A stretch of DNA of 64,000 nt from Peptoniphilus sp034090345 (lineage in GTDB: Bacteria; Bacillota; Clostridia; Tissierellales; Peptoniphilaceae), in NCBI RefSeq assembly GCF_034090345.1, contig NZ_JAXDSS010000069.1:1-64000 (forward strand). The letters run 5' to 3'. The notes beneath the pieces are model-generated. The model was not told the origin of the DNA and did not search any database. It worked only from the letters and a program-made list of their open reading frames with translations. Position 1 is the stretch's first letter. Each line of letters begins with the position of its first letter. Shown here piece after piece: positions 16,140 through 25,109 of this stretch. The position numbers were made by a program, and so were the translations under genes.

Positions 16140-16663
16140 TAGTAAATATTGTTGGTGATTCTATAGTTAATGGTTTTGGTGTTAAGGGCAATTCATTTTC
16201 AAAGATAGAGTCTGATAAAATATTATTTAATAATTTTGGCGTGAATGGAGAAACGTCCTCAAGTGTTCTAGATAGAATTGATAATTTATTAGATTGTGAT
16301 TTATTGGTGTTATTTTACGGGTTAAACGATTTTCTTAATGGTATGCCGGTAAAATATGTAGTTGAAAATACTGAAAAAATTTTGCGTAAGTCAAAATCAA
16401 AAGTATTAGTATGTATACCACATATGGTGGATACAAATGAGCTGAGATTTATTTTTAATCCGGGCGGAATAAATAGAAAGTTAGAAAAATTACATGATGA
16501 ATATTTAAAATTGAATTTTAGTAATTTTAAAATTCTGAATTTTTATAAGTTAGTGAAAGATATTGAACTTTTTGACGGAATTCATCCTAATGAAAAAACA
16601 CATGAAGATATGAAAAAATTATTTTTAGAATTTTTAGAGGTGAACTATGGATTTTATAAATAA
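16127..16663 (+). CDS. SGNH/GDSL-type hydrolase
   Basis: 178 residues with the SGNH blocks: GDSIVNGFGV near residue 10 (nucleophile Ser), G in block II (NGETSS), GLNDF near 67 and DGIHPN near 146 (catalytic Asp and His). No signal peptide, so it acts in the cytoplasm or is a lipase/esterase-like enzyme of unknown substrate. It overlaps the RNase gene and the pilus-type gene, suggesting one transcript. Confidence 0.85.
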   Translation: MDRIVVNIVGDSIVNGFGVKGNSFSKIESDKILFNNFGVNGETSSSVLDRIDNLLDCDLLVLFYGLNDFLNGMPVKYVVENTEKILRKSKSKVLVCIPHMVDTNELRFIFNPGGINRKLEKLHDEYLKLNFSNFKILNFYKLVKDIELFDGIHPNEKTHEDMKKLFLEFLEVNYGFYK

Positions 16664-17684
16664 GCTTAACAAAAGGGAAAAGGTTTTATTAATTGTTTTG
16701 GTGGTTTTGATTTTTGAAATGCTGATATATTCGTTAGTATTTTCTGAAAAAGTAAAAAACATTGAAGCATATAAATATAAAATAGAAAATACTAAATTAG
16801 ACTTAAAAGATATTAAATTAAAAAGTGAAATTAGAGACTCGGATAAAGAAAATGTCGTAGTAAAAAGAGAAGATAATGAAGGGTTTATAAAAGAATTTCC
16901 ACAAGCTGCAATAAGCACTGTCGAAGAAAATAAAATAATAGACATACCATTAAAGAAAGAAGAACTTTTTAAGTTATTAAATTTGTCTGATTATTATAGT
17001 TACGATAATGCAACTTTAACTCAAGATTTTGAGGGATATAGAATAACTTTCACTTTCAAGAGTGATAGTTCTTCTATATTACCGCAAATAGTGGCATCTG
17101 AAGGGGATATAAAGAGTAAAATTTTTAAAGAAAAATTAGATGAGAAAGATAAAAATAATAACATTATATCTGCACTTAATGAATCTAAAAGTGTAAAAGA
17201 AAATAAATCAGAAAGTAAGAAAGTAGATAAAGAAGGAAATGTATTATCAACTTCAAAACAAGAAAATAAAATCGAAAGTATACCAAAAAAAGAAATAATA
17301 GAAAATATTGAAGCTTTAGGGAATGAAAAAGTACACAGCAATTTCAATATAAATGCTGAAGATTGTATGTTATTAAAAAATAATGAGTCATCAGAAGCTA
17401 TGATAAGTGCTATGGAAAATGGATTTAATTTATATTATAAGACTAAAGGAGAGTCTACTTTAGATATTGTGTTGAATAGAGTAGAGTATTTAAAAAAAAT
17501 AAAAATCTATGTTTATTCATATTTAGATACAAAAACATTATTAGAAATTAAGGGCGGAGAGTATATTATCTCTAGAGGGAAAAATGAAATTGAATTGACA
17601 AATGATAATATAGACAAGATAAGCTTGAAATCAATTAGTGATGAAGAAAATTTATTATCTTTTGTAATCGAAGGTGAATTATGA
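16647..17684 (+). CDS. Pilus-assembly-like single-pass membrane protein
   Basis: 345 residues. A short cytoplasmic N-terminus is followed by one membrane helix (about 12-32) and then a long, charged, coiled-coil-rich external part with Lys/Glu-rich linker (about residues 165-220), ending in a beta-rich region. No specific family is recognised, but its position immediately before three prepilin-like genes and its bitopic layout resemble PilN/PilO-type alignment proteins. It overlaps the SGNH gene by 17 bp and the first prepilin by 4 bp. Confidence 0.6.
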   Translation: MDFINKLNKREKVLLIVLVVLIFEMLIYSLVFSEKVKNIEAYKYKIENTKLDLKDIKLKSEIRDSDKENVVVKREDNEGFIKEFPQAAISTVEENKIIDIPLKKEELFKLLNLSDYYSYDNATLTQDFEGYRITFTFKSDSSSILPQIVASEGDIKSKIFKEKLDEKDKNNNIISALNESKSVKENKSESKKVDKEGNVLSTSKQENKIESIPKKEIIENIEALGNEKVHSNFNINAEDCMLLKNNESSEAMISAMENGFNLYYKTKGESTLDIVLNRVEYLKKIKIYVYSYLDTKTLLEIKGGEYIISRGKNEIELTNDNIDKISLKSISDEENLLSFVIEGEL

Positions 17685-18106
17685 AAAAAGGATTCACTTT
17701 GATTGAAATAGCAGTGGTTTTAGGGATATTAGTTATACTGATGGGAATATCAATACAAAGTATTTATGGAATTAAAGCATATAAGCAAAAACTTGCAGTT
17801 AAAAATTTTGTATCAGATTTAAATTCAGCTAGAGGATATGCTGTAGCAAATAACAAAAAAGTTTCAGTCAAAATTTCAGAGGATTATTATAGTTACGAAG
17901 TCAATGATGATTTTATTTTGCAAAAATTACCGGAAGGACTTATTTTAGAACCTGAAACTAAAGAATACAAGGATATAGTTTTTACAAGAAAAGGAGTTTC
18001 ATCAAGAGAAGCTGGAAGAACTATAAATTTTAAAACTGAAAGAAAAACATATACAGTAACCATATCTCCGGTAAGTGGAAAGGTGAGATTGAGCAGTGGA
18101 AACTAA
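17681..18106 (+). CDS. Type IV prepilin-like protein (GspH/PilA type)
   Basis: 141 residues with a class III prepilin signal: MKKG then FTLIEIAVVLGILVILMG, with cleavage after Gly4 and Glu at +5. The hydrophobic helix is followed by a globular domain with VKNFVSDLNSARGYAVANNK, as in GspH/FimT pseudopilins. It is co-translated with the neighbouring pilus genes. It is expected in the membrane and in a pilus or pseudopilus; no assembly ATPase is in this window. Confidence 0.85.
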   Translation: MKKGFTLIEIAVVLGILVILMGISIQSIYGIKAYKQKLAVKNFVSDLNSARGYAVANNKKVSVKISEDYYSYEVNDDFILQKLPEGLILEPETKEYKDIVFTRKGVSSREAGRTINFKTERKTYTVTISPVSGKVRLSSGN

Positions 18107-18422
18107 GAAAGGATATACTCTAATAGAGTTAGTGATAGCAATAGGAATAGTTATAATACTTGGGACTTCAATCATCTCAGCATATATAAATTTAAACAAA
18201 TCAAGAGTGTCGATTTATGAAATTCAAGATGCGAGCAATAAATTGCAAAATGCAATGGAAAATGCAATTGTTAATATAAAAAATGGCAACTCAAATGTAG
18301 AATATGAAGATGTGGATGTAAAGTTAAAAAAAGTTTCAGATGATTTATTTGAAGTAAGAGTAAGTTTTGGAGAAAAGTATGAGCTTAAAAAGTTGGTCAA
18401 AAAAGGGGTTTACTCTGATTGA
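18096..18422 (+). CDS. Type IV prepilin-like protein (minor pilin)
   Basis: 108 residues from a GTG start. The leader METKKG precedes YTLIELVIAIGIVIILG, a prepilin motif with Glu+5. The remaining domain is small (about 75 residues), so it is probably a minor pilin. It overlaps the upstream gene by 11 bp and the next gene by 44 bp. Confidence 0.8.
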   Translation: METKKGYTLIELVIAIGIVIILGTSIISAYINLNKSRVSIYEIQDASNKLQNAMENAIVNIKNGNSNVEYEDVDVKLKKVSDDLFEVRVSFGEKYELKKLVKKGVYSD

Positions 18423-18849
18423 ATTAGTTATGGTTGTTGGAATATCATTGATTTTATTTTCTTTACTAACCACGATGGTCAGTCATTTAGTGATGGTAAC
18501 TAAGAAGGTTAGCATTGAAGAAGATATTGCGAGTGAATTATATTTTTTTGAAAATTACATAAGAGATGAAATATTAAATGCACAGAAAATAAAACAAGAC
18601 GGGTCAACTGGATTTAAAATAGTAAATACTGAGAGAGTTAATAAAGAAATTGTACAAAAGACTATTCATTTCGAATTGAAAAATAAAAACATACGCAGAG
18701 TAACTAGTGGAAAAGAAGGTAATAATCCATTGATATCAAAAGTTGAAGTTTTCGATGTTAAATGTACAGATGATTATATAAAAATAGATATGGAAATGAT
18801 TAATGGAAAGAAGAGAGAAATATTAGTGGCGATAAGAAATAAGGGATAG
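18379..18849 (+). CDS. Type IV prepilin-like protein (PilV/PilW-like)
   Basis: 156 residues from the ATG at 18379, chosen because GGAG lies 6 bp upstream; an in-frame TTG at 18367 is weaker. The leader ending in KKG is followed by FTLIELVMVVGISLILF. The rest resembles PilW/ComGF-like minor pilins. The 44-bp overlap with the previous pilin gene is unusually long and suggests tight translational coupling. Confidence 0.8.
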   Translation: MSLKSWSKKGFTLIELVMVVGISLILFSLLTTMVSHLVMVTKKVSIEEDIASELYFFENYIRDEILNAQKIKQDGSTGFKIVNTERVNKEIVQKTIHFELKNKNIRRVTSGKEGNNPLISKVEVFDVKCTDDYIKIDMEMINGKKREILVAIRNKG

Positions 18850-18852
18850 ATT

Positions 18853-19758
18853 ATGAAAAGAGGATATGCAATTGTAGTTACGGTATTAATAATGAGTTTA
18901 GGGCTTATTTCGATTAGCTTTCTTTTGAACTCTATTTTTAAAAGTGCTTTAGTACAAAAAAATTCTATTGATTCTATACAAGTAGACTACAATGTAGAAT
19001 CTGCAATTGAAATGATTACATCTGCAGAAAATTTTGAAATACTGATAAAGAATTTATATGAAAACAAAAAATATATAGATAAAGTGGAAATATTTGGCAG
19101 TGAGGTTGATGTAATAGGTGTTATGGTTGGGAATAGGCCTCCGAATTTTGAAATAAAAGCTGAAATATGTAATAAAAATATAAAGTCTAATTGGTATGCT
19201 TATGGGAATATAGTAAATGAGATATACACAACAGGGCGTAGCATTGTAAGTCCTAGAACTTGTAATGTGAATGGAAAAGTTAGTATAGATGAACTTCAAA
19301 AAATGAAAAGTAATATAGGCACTGGAAATACTAAAAATATAATTCTACCCTCCGAAGATATATATTTGCATAAAGAAGGGAGCTCGATAGTATTTTTTAA
19401 AGATAGCGAACTTAAAGAAAGAGTTGATACTGTCTCTTCTTTTGATAGATTTTATTTGGAACAAAATGATGGGAATTTAATTGTATTAAGTGATATTAAA
19501 GCTATGGCTTTATTTAATGTTGAAAATATAATTTTGGGAGCAAACATAAAAATAAACGGAATTTTGAATTTAAAAAGTGACATTCAATCGTTGGGGGATT
19601 ATAATATAGAAGTTGATGGATTAACACTGAATTATGACCAAGTATCTGAAAATTACATAGTTGCAAATTATAATTATGATAAATTGCACATGTTTCACAA
19701 AAATTTTAAAGATTTTATTAAACCTACAGTTAAATATACATCTAAAGAAAAGAAGTAA
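18853..19758 (+). CDS. PilX-like membrane protein of pilus cluster
   Basis: 301 residues. Starts MKRGYAIVVTVLIMSLGLI, a hydrophobic N-terminus like PilX/GspK-type minor pilins, but without the FTLIE motif. A helix (about residues 30-60) is followed by a beta-rich domain. No family match can be made with certainty. It is the last gene of the pilus run and the gap to efp is 66 bp with a new promoter. Confidence 0.6.
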   Translation: MKRGYAIVVTVLIMSLGLISISFLLNSIFKSALVQKNSIDSIQVDYNVESAIEMITSAENFEILIKNLYENKKYIDKVEIFGSEVDVIGVMVGNRPPNFEIKAEICNKNIKSNWYAYGNIVNEIYTTGRSIVSPRTCNVNGKVSIDELQKMKSNIGTGNTKNIILPSEDIYLHKEGSSIVFFKDSELKERVDTVSSFDRFYLEQNDGNLIVLSDIKAMALFNVENIILGANIKINGILNLKSDIQSLGDYNIEVDGLTLNYDQVSENYIVANYNYDKLHMFHKNFKDFIKPTVKYTSKEKK

Positions 19759-19784
19759 AAGTATTTAAATAGATATTTGTAATG

Positions 19785-19793
19785 TGTTATAAT
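19785..19793 (+). promoter_or_regulatory. Extended -10 promoter of efp
   Basis: TGTTATAAT, the same extended -10 seen before rnfC, 31 bp before the efp start. Confidence 0.6.
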
Positions 19794-19824
19794 AAAATGA
19801 AGAGAAAATTTAGGAGGTAAATTT

Positions 19825-20382
19825 ATGATATCAGCAGGTGATTTAAGAAAGGGCGTTACGTTTGTAATGGATGGAGATGTTTATGAAATTATAGATTTCC
19901 AACACGTTAAGCCTGGAAAAGGAGCTGCTTTTGTTAGAGTGAAAATTAAATCAGTGCTTACTGGTGGAGCTAGAGAAACAACTTTTAACCCTTCAGAAAA
20001 ATTTGAAAAGGCAGTTATAGAAACTAAAGAAATGCAATATCTTTATAGTGATGGAGAACTTTATTATTTCATGGATAATGAAACATACGAACAAATTCCA
20101 TTGGAAAAAGATGTAGTAGAAGATGCTCTTAATTTTATGAGAGAGAATGATGTAGCTGTTATCAATTTTTATAAAGGTAAGCCATTTAGAGTTGCACCTG
20201 CAAATTTTGTTGAATTAGAAGTAACACAAACTGAGCCAGGTGTAAAAGGAGACACTTCATCAGGTGGAAATAAACCTGCTACAGTTGAAACAGGATTTAC
20301 CCTAAATGTTCCACTCTTTGTAAATACAGGCGATGTTATCAGGATTGATACAAGAACAGGGGAGTACATGTCTAGAGTATAA
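19825..20382 (+). CDS. efp: Elongation factor P
   Basis: 185 residues, the standard length. Domain I contains the modification-loop region HVKPGKGAAFVRVKIK with the tip Lys, and the C-terminal OB domain has ETGFTLNVPLFVNTGDVIRIDTRTGEYMSRV. EF-P relieves ribosome stalling at polyproline. AGGAGG is 8 bp before ATG. Confidence 0.97.
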   Translation: MISAGDLRKGVTFVMDGDVYEIIDFQHVKPGKGAAFVRVKIKSVLTGGARETTFNPSEKFEKAVIETKEMQYLYSDGELYYFMDNETYEQIPLEKDVVEDALNFMRENDVAVINFYKGKPFRVAPANFVELEVTQTEPGVKGDTSSGGNKPATVETGFTLNVPLFVNTGDVIRIDTRTGEYMSRV

Positions 20383-20404
20383 TCTAGAGAATTAGGAGGA
20401 AACT

Positions 20405-20713
20405 ATGGAAAACTTAAAAGCAAGAATTGCTTATTTAGAAGGTCTAGCAGATGGATGCGAGATTGATGAAGCTTCAAAAGAAGGACGTATTTTAGTTGAA
20501 CTTATCGATGTACTTGGAGATTTAGTTGAAGAAATTCAAAGCCAACAAGAAGATATTGACGAATATCTTGATCTACTAGATGAAGATTTATCAGATCTTG
20601 AAGATTATGTATATGACGAAGACGAAGATGATGATTTTGATCTATACGATGAAGATTATGAGGATTTATTCTATGATGAATTTGAAGATTCAGATTTAGA
20701 AGTAGAAGAATAA
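20405..20713 (+). CDS. CD1247-type acidic protein
   Basis: 102 residues. The N-terminal ~45 residues (MENLKARIAYLEGLADG...EGRILVELIDVL) match the CD1247 N-terminal domain seen in many clostridia; the C-terminal half is extremely acidic (Asp/Glu-rich from about residue 50). Function unknown. It follows efp by 22 bp and ends at a clean terminator, so efp and this gene form a two-gene operon. Confidence 0.75.
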   Translation: MENLKARIAYLEGLADGCEIDEASKEGRILVELIDVLGDLVEEIQSQQEDIDEYLDLLDEDLSDLEDYVYDEDEDDDFDLYDEDYEDLFYDEFEDSDLEVEE

Positions 20714-20721
20714 ATTTAATT

Positions 20722-20742
20722 GGGCCGAAAGGCCCTTTTTTT
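20722..20742 (+). terminator. Terminator after CD1247-type gene
   Basis: GGGCC stem with GAAA tetraloop and GGCCC, then seven T. Confidence 0.9.
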
Positions 20743-20767
20743 ATTGCAGAAGCAAATAATTAAAAAA

Positions 20768-20796
20768 TTGAATACATAGTTTAGATTTGATATAAT
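20768..20796 (+). promoter_or_regulatory. Promoter of Asp23-nusB
   Basis: TTGAAT, 17 bp, TATAAT with TG extension, 28 bp before the Asp23 gene. Confidence 0.75.
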
Positions 20797-20824
20797 TAAG
20801 TTTACTAAAGCATGGAGGTGCGAA

Positions 20825-21205
20825 ATGTCTGAAAAGTATTTAGTAAATACAGATATATCTGGAGATGTAAAAATATCAGAAGATGTTATTGCTACAATTT
20901 CAGTTCTTGCTGCTGAATCTGTTGATGGGGTAGCAAAGATGCAGGCTAGTTTAAAATCTTCTGTTACTGATATACTAGGCGTTAAAAATGTTGGACGTGG
21001 AGTTAAAGTGTCCGTTGGAGAACAAGAAGCAGTTATAGATACTTATATAACTGTTGAATATGGCAGAAATATAGTTGGAATTGCAAAAGTAGTGCAAGAA
21101 AAAGTGAAAGAAGCCGTTGAAAATATGACAGGTTTAGAGGTTGTAGAAATCAATGTTCATGTAAGTGGAATTGCAGTATCGGAAAAAGAGAAAGTAAGAA
21201 GTTAA
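20825..21205 (+). CDS. Asp23/Gls24 family protein (YqhY-like)
   Basis: 126 residues with the Asp23 fold: ISEDVIATISVLAAESVDGVAKM, VEYGRNIVGIAKVVQEKVKEAV and VVEINVHVSGI. In Bacillus the equivalent yqhY lies before nusB and is linked to acetyl-CoA carboxylase; here the acc genes are not adjacent. It ends with the last base shared with the nusB start. A second, diverged Asp23 gene is at 35099. Confidence 0.9.
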   Translation: MSEKYLVNTDISGDVKISEDVIATISVLAAESVDGVAKMQASLKSSVTDILGVKNVGRGVKVSVGEQEAVIDTYITVEYGRNIVGIAKVVQEKVKEAVENMTGLEVVEINVHVSGIAVSEKEKVRS

Positions 21206-21606
21206 TGAGTAGAAAAAAAGCAAGAATAGGTCAAATGCAGTTGTTATATCAAATGGATTTAACTAATAAATTTGATATAAAAGAAGTTGAATTATTTTTA
21301 GATAACTTTTCTTTTAGTGACGATGAAATTGAATATATAAATGTAGCTATTCCGCAACTTATAGATAATATAGAAGAAATAGATTCTGTTATAGAGAAAA
21401 ATCTTGAAAAATGGTCTTTTAAAAGACTAGCTAAGGTCGATAGAGCTATTTTGAGAATTGCGGTTTTTGAAATGCTTTATAGAGAAGATATCCCGGAAGA
21501 AGTATCTATAAACGAAGCTATAGAAATAGCTAAAGTTTATGGAAGTCTAGAATCTCAGAAGTTTATTAATGGAATTTTAGGTAGTATTTATAGAAGTATA
21601 AATTAA
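21205..21606 (+). CDS. nusB: Transcription antitermination factor NusB
   Basis: 133 residues, all-helical NusB fold: N-terminal RKKARIGQMQLLYQMD and conserved KRLAKVDRAILRIAVFEML, ending with SQKFINGILGSIYRSI. It works with NusE/S10 in rRNA antitermination. Coupled to the Asp23 gene; a terminator follows. Confidence 0.95.
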   Translation: MSRKKARIGQMQLLYQMDLTNKFDIKEVELFLDNFSFSDDEIEYINVAIPQLIDNIEEIDSVIEKNLEKWSFKRLAKVDRAILRIAVFEMLYREDIPEEVSINEAIEIAKVYGSLESQKFINGILGSIYRSIN

Positions 21607-21630
21607 CCGAGGGGTATCTCTCGGTTTTTG
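21605..21630 (+). terminator. Terminator after nusB
   Basis: 7-bp stem AACCGAG with CTCGGTT that starts in the nusB stop codon, followed by T5. Confidence 0.8.
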
Positions 21631-21683
21631 TTGTATAAAATAATACAAATAAGATTGGTTTTTCTTTTTAAGTTGTGGTGAGT

Positions 21684-23246
21684 ATGAAAGCTATAAAGGT
21701 CAGAGAATTAAATAAATATATAAAAAAGTATGTGGCTATGGACTATCTTCTCTCTAATATATATGTAGAAGGTGAAGTGTCTAATCTAACTAAGCATTCA
21801 AATGGCAACTACTATTTAACTTTAAAAGATGAAACTTCATCTATTAGAGCTGTTGTGTACTATACAGATGTTGAAAATTTGGAGCATGAGCCTTTTGAAG
21901 GTGATTGTGTAATAGCTGGTGGCGCAGTTGCAATATTTGAAAAGGATGCATCTGTAACTTTCTTTATAAGAAAACTTCGTTCAAAAGGTAGTGGAAATAT
22001 AAAAGAGGCTTATGAAAGGCTTAAAGAAAAGCTAGAAGCTGAAGGATTATTTGTAAAATCGGGCAAAAGATTAAAGGCTTTTCCACAAAAGGTAGGGGTT
22101 GTAACTTCCAAGACAGGAGCTGCAATACAAGATATAATAAATGTAATTAAAAGAAGAAATTCAGCGATTGATATCATATTATTTCCAACATTGGTACAAG
22201 GTGAAGGAGCCGTTAAAAACATCCTAGAGGGATTAAAATATTTTGAATATTCTGATGTAGATGTTGTAATAGTTGGTAGAGGCGGAGGTTCTTATGAGGA
22301 TTTAGTTGCTTTTAATGATGAGGGAATAGCTAGGTATATACATTCAATGAATAAAATTGTAATATCAGCAGTAGGGCATGAAATAGACTATGTAATAAGT
22401 GATTTTGTTGCTGATTTTAGAGCTCCAACACCATCTTCAGCAGCTGAAATAATATCTTTGTCTAAGGATGAATTGAAGCAACATTTAGATTTAAGTTTTA
22501 ATATTATAAAAAATAATATTTTAGAAAAGATAGAAAACAATAAATCTAATTTATTAAGAGAAAAAACTTACTTATTTGAGAACTGTAGTGAAAGATGCAA
22601 TTTTGAAAGAAGAGAAATAAACTTTATCAAAAGGATATTAAACTCTAATATTCCAAATATTGATAAAAATAAAGAGGATTTGAATGAGAGTTTAATATCT
22701 TTAAATAAAAAATTAGATAAAGTTTGTTTTGATAAAAAAAGAGAGTTGTTATTTTCAAGCAATATTTTAAAATTTGATGTATTTGAAGCTAGAAAAAATG
22801 AATTAAAATTAATAAATAGATATTTTCCAAATCATAGAATAAAAACTTGTATCTATGATGAGCGATATAGGTTAAAGTATTTAAAATCTAGAATAGATAG
22901 TATAATTTATTCGAATCTTAGATATGAGAGAAAAAATATATTTAATTTAGATTTAATAAATAAGAAAAACATTTTGTTAAGCAGTATTGAATATAACAAG
23001 AAATTTTTAGACAAGTCTAAAGATCAAGTAAATTTGAGAATAGAAGCTAAATTAAATAAGATTAAAAATGAAGTTTTAAAAAATGGAGAAAGTTTAAGAG
23101 ATACTAAATTTTCGAATATTTATGCACTAGATGATAATGGTAAGATAATAACTAGTATAAAACAAGTTAAAAATAATCAGATTATGAGTATAAACTTTAA
23201 AGATGGAACAGTTAAATCTAAGATATTTAACATAGAGGAGAAATAG
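21684..23246 (+). CDS. xseA: Exodeoxyribonuclease VII large subunit
   Basis: 520 residues. N-terminal OB fold (VRELNKYIKKYVAMDYLLSNIYVEGEVSNLTKHSNGNYYLTLKD region), catalytic part VGVVTSKTGAAIQDI, GRGGGSYEDLVAFNDE and SAVGHEIDYVISDFVAD with RAPTPSSAAE, then a long coiled coil (about 265-470). ATG at 21684 is taken as start; in-frame GTGs at 21675 and 21678 are possible because the ribosome site is poor for all. It is longer than average in the coiled region. With XseB it degrades single-stranded DNA. Confidence 0.93.
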   Translation: MKAIKVRELNKYIKKYVAMDYLLSNIYVEGEVSNLTKHSNGNYYLTLKDETSSIRAVVYYTDVENLEHEPFEGDCVIAGGAVAIFEKDASVTFFIRKLRSKGSGNIKEAYERLKEKLEAEGLFVKSGKRLKAFPQKVGVVTSKTGAAIQDIINVIKRRNSAIDIILFPTLVQGEGAVKNILEGLKYFEYSDVDVVIVGRGGGSYEDLVAFNDEGIARYIHSMNKIVISAVGHEIDYVISDFVADFRAPTPSSAAEIISLSKDELKQHLDLSFNIIKNNILEKIENNKSNLLREKTYLFENCSERCNFERREINFIKRILNSNIPNIDKNKEDLNESLISLNKKLDKVCFDKKRELLFSSNILKFDVFEARKNELKLINRYFPNHRIKTCIYDERYRLKYLKSRIDSIIYSNLRYERKNIFNLDLINKKNILLSSIEYNKKFLDKSKDQVNLRIEAKLNKIKNEVLKNGESLRDTKFSNIYALDDNGKIITSIKQVKNNQIMSINFKDGTVKSKIFNIEEK

Positions 23247-23247
23247 T

Positions 23248-23466
23248 ATGAATGAAAGTTATGAAAGTGCATTTCAAAAGCTAAAAACTATAATATCAGA
23301 GTTGGAATCGAGAGAGATTACATTGGAAGATTCTATAAATAAATACGAGGAAGGATTAAAGCTTTATAAATTCTGTTTGAGTAAATTAGACGAATATGAA
23401 GGAAGAGTAAAAGTTTTAATGCAAGAAGGAAATGATATAGTAGAGAAGGATTTTGAGAGGAAATAA
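23248..23466 (+). CDS. xseB: Exodeoxyribonuclease VII small subunit
   Basis: 72 residues with the XseB helical pattern SAFQKLKTIISELESREITLEDSI and YEEGLKLYKFC. It follows xseA by 1 bp and its stop overlaps the ispA start by one base. Several copies bind each XseA. Confidence 0.94.
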   Translation: MNESYESAFQKLKTIISELESREITLEDSINKYEEGLKLYKFCLSKLDEYEGRVKVLMQEGNDIVEKDFERK

Positions 23467-24326
23467 TGACAACAAGAGATTACAGTGAAGATATAAAAAT
23501 AATAGAGAATCATATATTTAAGTATTTTACTTCTATTGACGAATATCAAAAAAAAGTTTATGAGTCAATGCTCTATTCGCTTTCATCAGGTGGTAAAAGG
23601 ATAAGACCTTTAATGTCTGTTATGGTTTACAGGGCTATAGTTGGCGAAGACTATGCAAAAATTTTACCATTTGCAACTGCAATTGAAATGATTCACACAT
23701 ACTCATTGATACATGATGATTTACCTTCAATGGATGATGATAATATTAGAAGAGGAAAACCTACTAACCACAAAGTATTTACTGAAGCAATAGCTATTTT
23801 GGCTGGAGATGGTTTACTAAACATGGCTGTTGAAGTTCTAGCAAGAGAATTAGAGAGTATTGAAGACTTAAGTGAATTAAAACGTGCTTTAAGGGCAATG
23901 AGATATATGTTCACAGCTTCTGGCGTTCATGGAATGGTAGGTGGACAGGTAATAGATTTAGGATTTTCCGAAGTTCGCAATCTAGAGGTATGTGAAACTA
24001 TGTATAAACTAAAGACGGCTGCTCTTATAAGAGCAGCGGTAGTTTCTAGTGCGATACTTGCAGGAGCTAGTGACGAGGAAATAGCAGAATTTGAAGAATT
24101 TGCAAATTGCTTAGGTATGGCGTATCAGATGAGAGATGACTTATTAGACGCAAAAGATGACATTGAAAAAGAAAATAACACTATATTAAATTACATTAGT
24201 GATAAAGATCTTGAAGAAAAAGTAGATGAGTATAGTGGAAAGGCAATATTAGCTCTTGGAAAGTTAAAATATAACACTGAAGAATTAGAAGAACTAACTA
24301 GAAGTTTAATAAAAAGGAATTATTAA
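23466..24326 (+). CDS. ispA: Polyprenyl (farnesyl) diphosphate synthase
   Basis: 286 residues. First Asp-rich motif DDLPSMDDDNIRRGKPTNH (near residue 83) and second DDLLDAKDD with preceding GMAYQMR; also GGKRIRPLM. These bind Mg-diphosphate in trans-prenyltransferases; the short form and xse neighbourhood fit farnesyl diphosphate synthase. dxs, which often follows in this cluster, is absent here. Confidence 0.93.
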   Translation: MTTRDYSEDIKIIENHIFKYFTSIDEYQKKVYESMLYSLSSGGKRIRPLMSVMVYRAIVGEDYAKILPFATAIEMIHTYSLIHDDLPSMDDDNIRRGKPTNHKVFTEAIAILAGDGLLNMAVEVLARELESIEDLSELKRALRAMRYMFTASGVHGMVGGQVIDLGFSEVRNLEVCETMYKLKTAALIRAAVVSSAILAGASDEEIAEFEEFANCLGMAYQMRDDLLDAKDDIEKENNTILNYISDKDLEEKVDEYSGKAILALGKLKYNTEELEELTRSLIKRNY

Positions 24327-25108
24327 TGGCTAAAGTAAGAGCTGATATTCTACTTTACGAAACTGGTGGAGCAGAATCTAGAGAAAAAGCTAAAAGATTA
24401 ATAATGAGTGGAGAAGTTTTTATAAAAACTCAGAGAGTTGAAAAACCCGGACAATTAGTTGATGAAAACTCTGAAATATATGTTAAGTCTAAAGGACTTA
24501 AATATGTTAGCAGAGGTGGGTTTAAATTAGAAAAAGCTATAGAACTTTATTACATCGACCTTAAAGACTCAATTTGCGCAGATATAGGAGCTTCTACTGG
24601 CGGATTTACTCACTGTATGATTTTAAATGGAGCAAAAAAAGTATATGCAATAGATGTTGGTACAAATCAATTAGACTATAGATTAAGAGTAGATGAACGA
24701 GTTGTCAGTATGGAAAAAACCAACTTTAGAACTTTTGATGTCAATTCTATTGAAAAAGTTGATTTTGTAAGTATTGACGTAAGTTTTATTTCACTAGATT
24801 TAATACTGCCAAATGTTTATAAAATTTTGAAAGATGGCGGAGAAGTAGTTGCACTTATAAAGCCTCAATTTGAAGCTGGAAAAGGTAAGGTTGGGAAAAA
24901 AGGCATAGTAAAAGATATCAAAATACATAAAGAAGTAATTGAGAAAGTTATAGAAATTACTAAAACTTTAAATTTTAGAATAAAGGGTATAACTACTTCG
25001 CCAATTAGAGGTACTACTGGTAATAAAGAGTTTCTAATTTACTTAGAAAAATCATCTGAGCAAAGTATTTCTTTTAATATTGACGAGGTTGTTAAAGAGG
25101 TCGAATGA
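24326..25108 (+). CDS. tlyA: TlyA family rRNA 2'-O-methyltransferase
   Basis: 260 residues: S4 RNA-binding domain at the N-terminus (RADILLYETGGAESREKAKRLI) and FtsJ-like methyltransferase domain with SAM motif IGASTGGFTHCM and YAIDVGTNQLDYRLR, FVSIDVSFISL, LIKPQFEAGK and the K-D-K-E type catalytic set. It methylates 16S/23S rRNA ribose and in some bacteria acts as haemolysin-like factor. Shares a base with ispA. Confidence 0.93.
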   Translation: MAKVRADILLYETGGAESREKAKRLIMSGEVFIKTQRVEKPGQLVDENSEIYVKSKGLKYVSRGGFKLEKAIELYYIDLKDSICADIGASTGGFTHCMILNGAKKVYAIDVGTNQLDYRLRVDERVVSMEKTNFRTFDVNSIEKVDFVSIDVSFISLDLILPNVYKILKDGGEVVALIKPQFEAGKGKVGKKGIVKDIKIHKEVIEKVIEITKTLNFRIKGITTSPIRGTTGNKEFLIYLEKSSEQSISFNIDEVVKEVE

Positions 25109-25109
25109 T

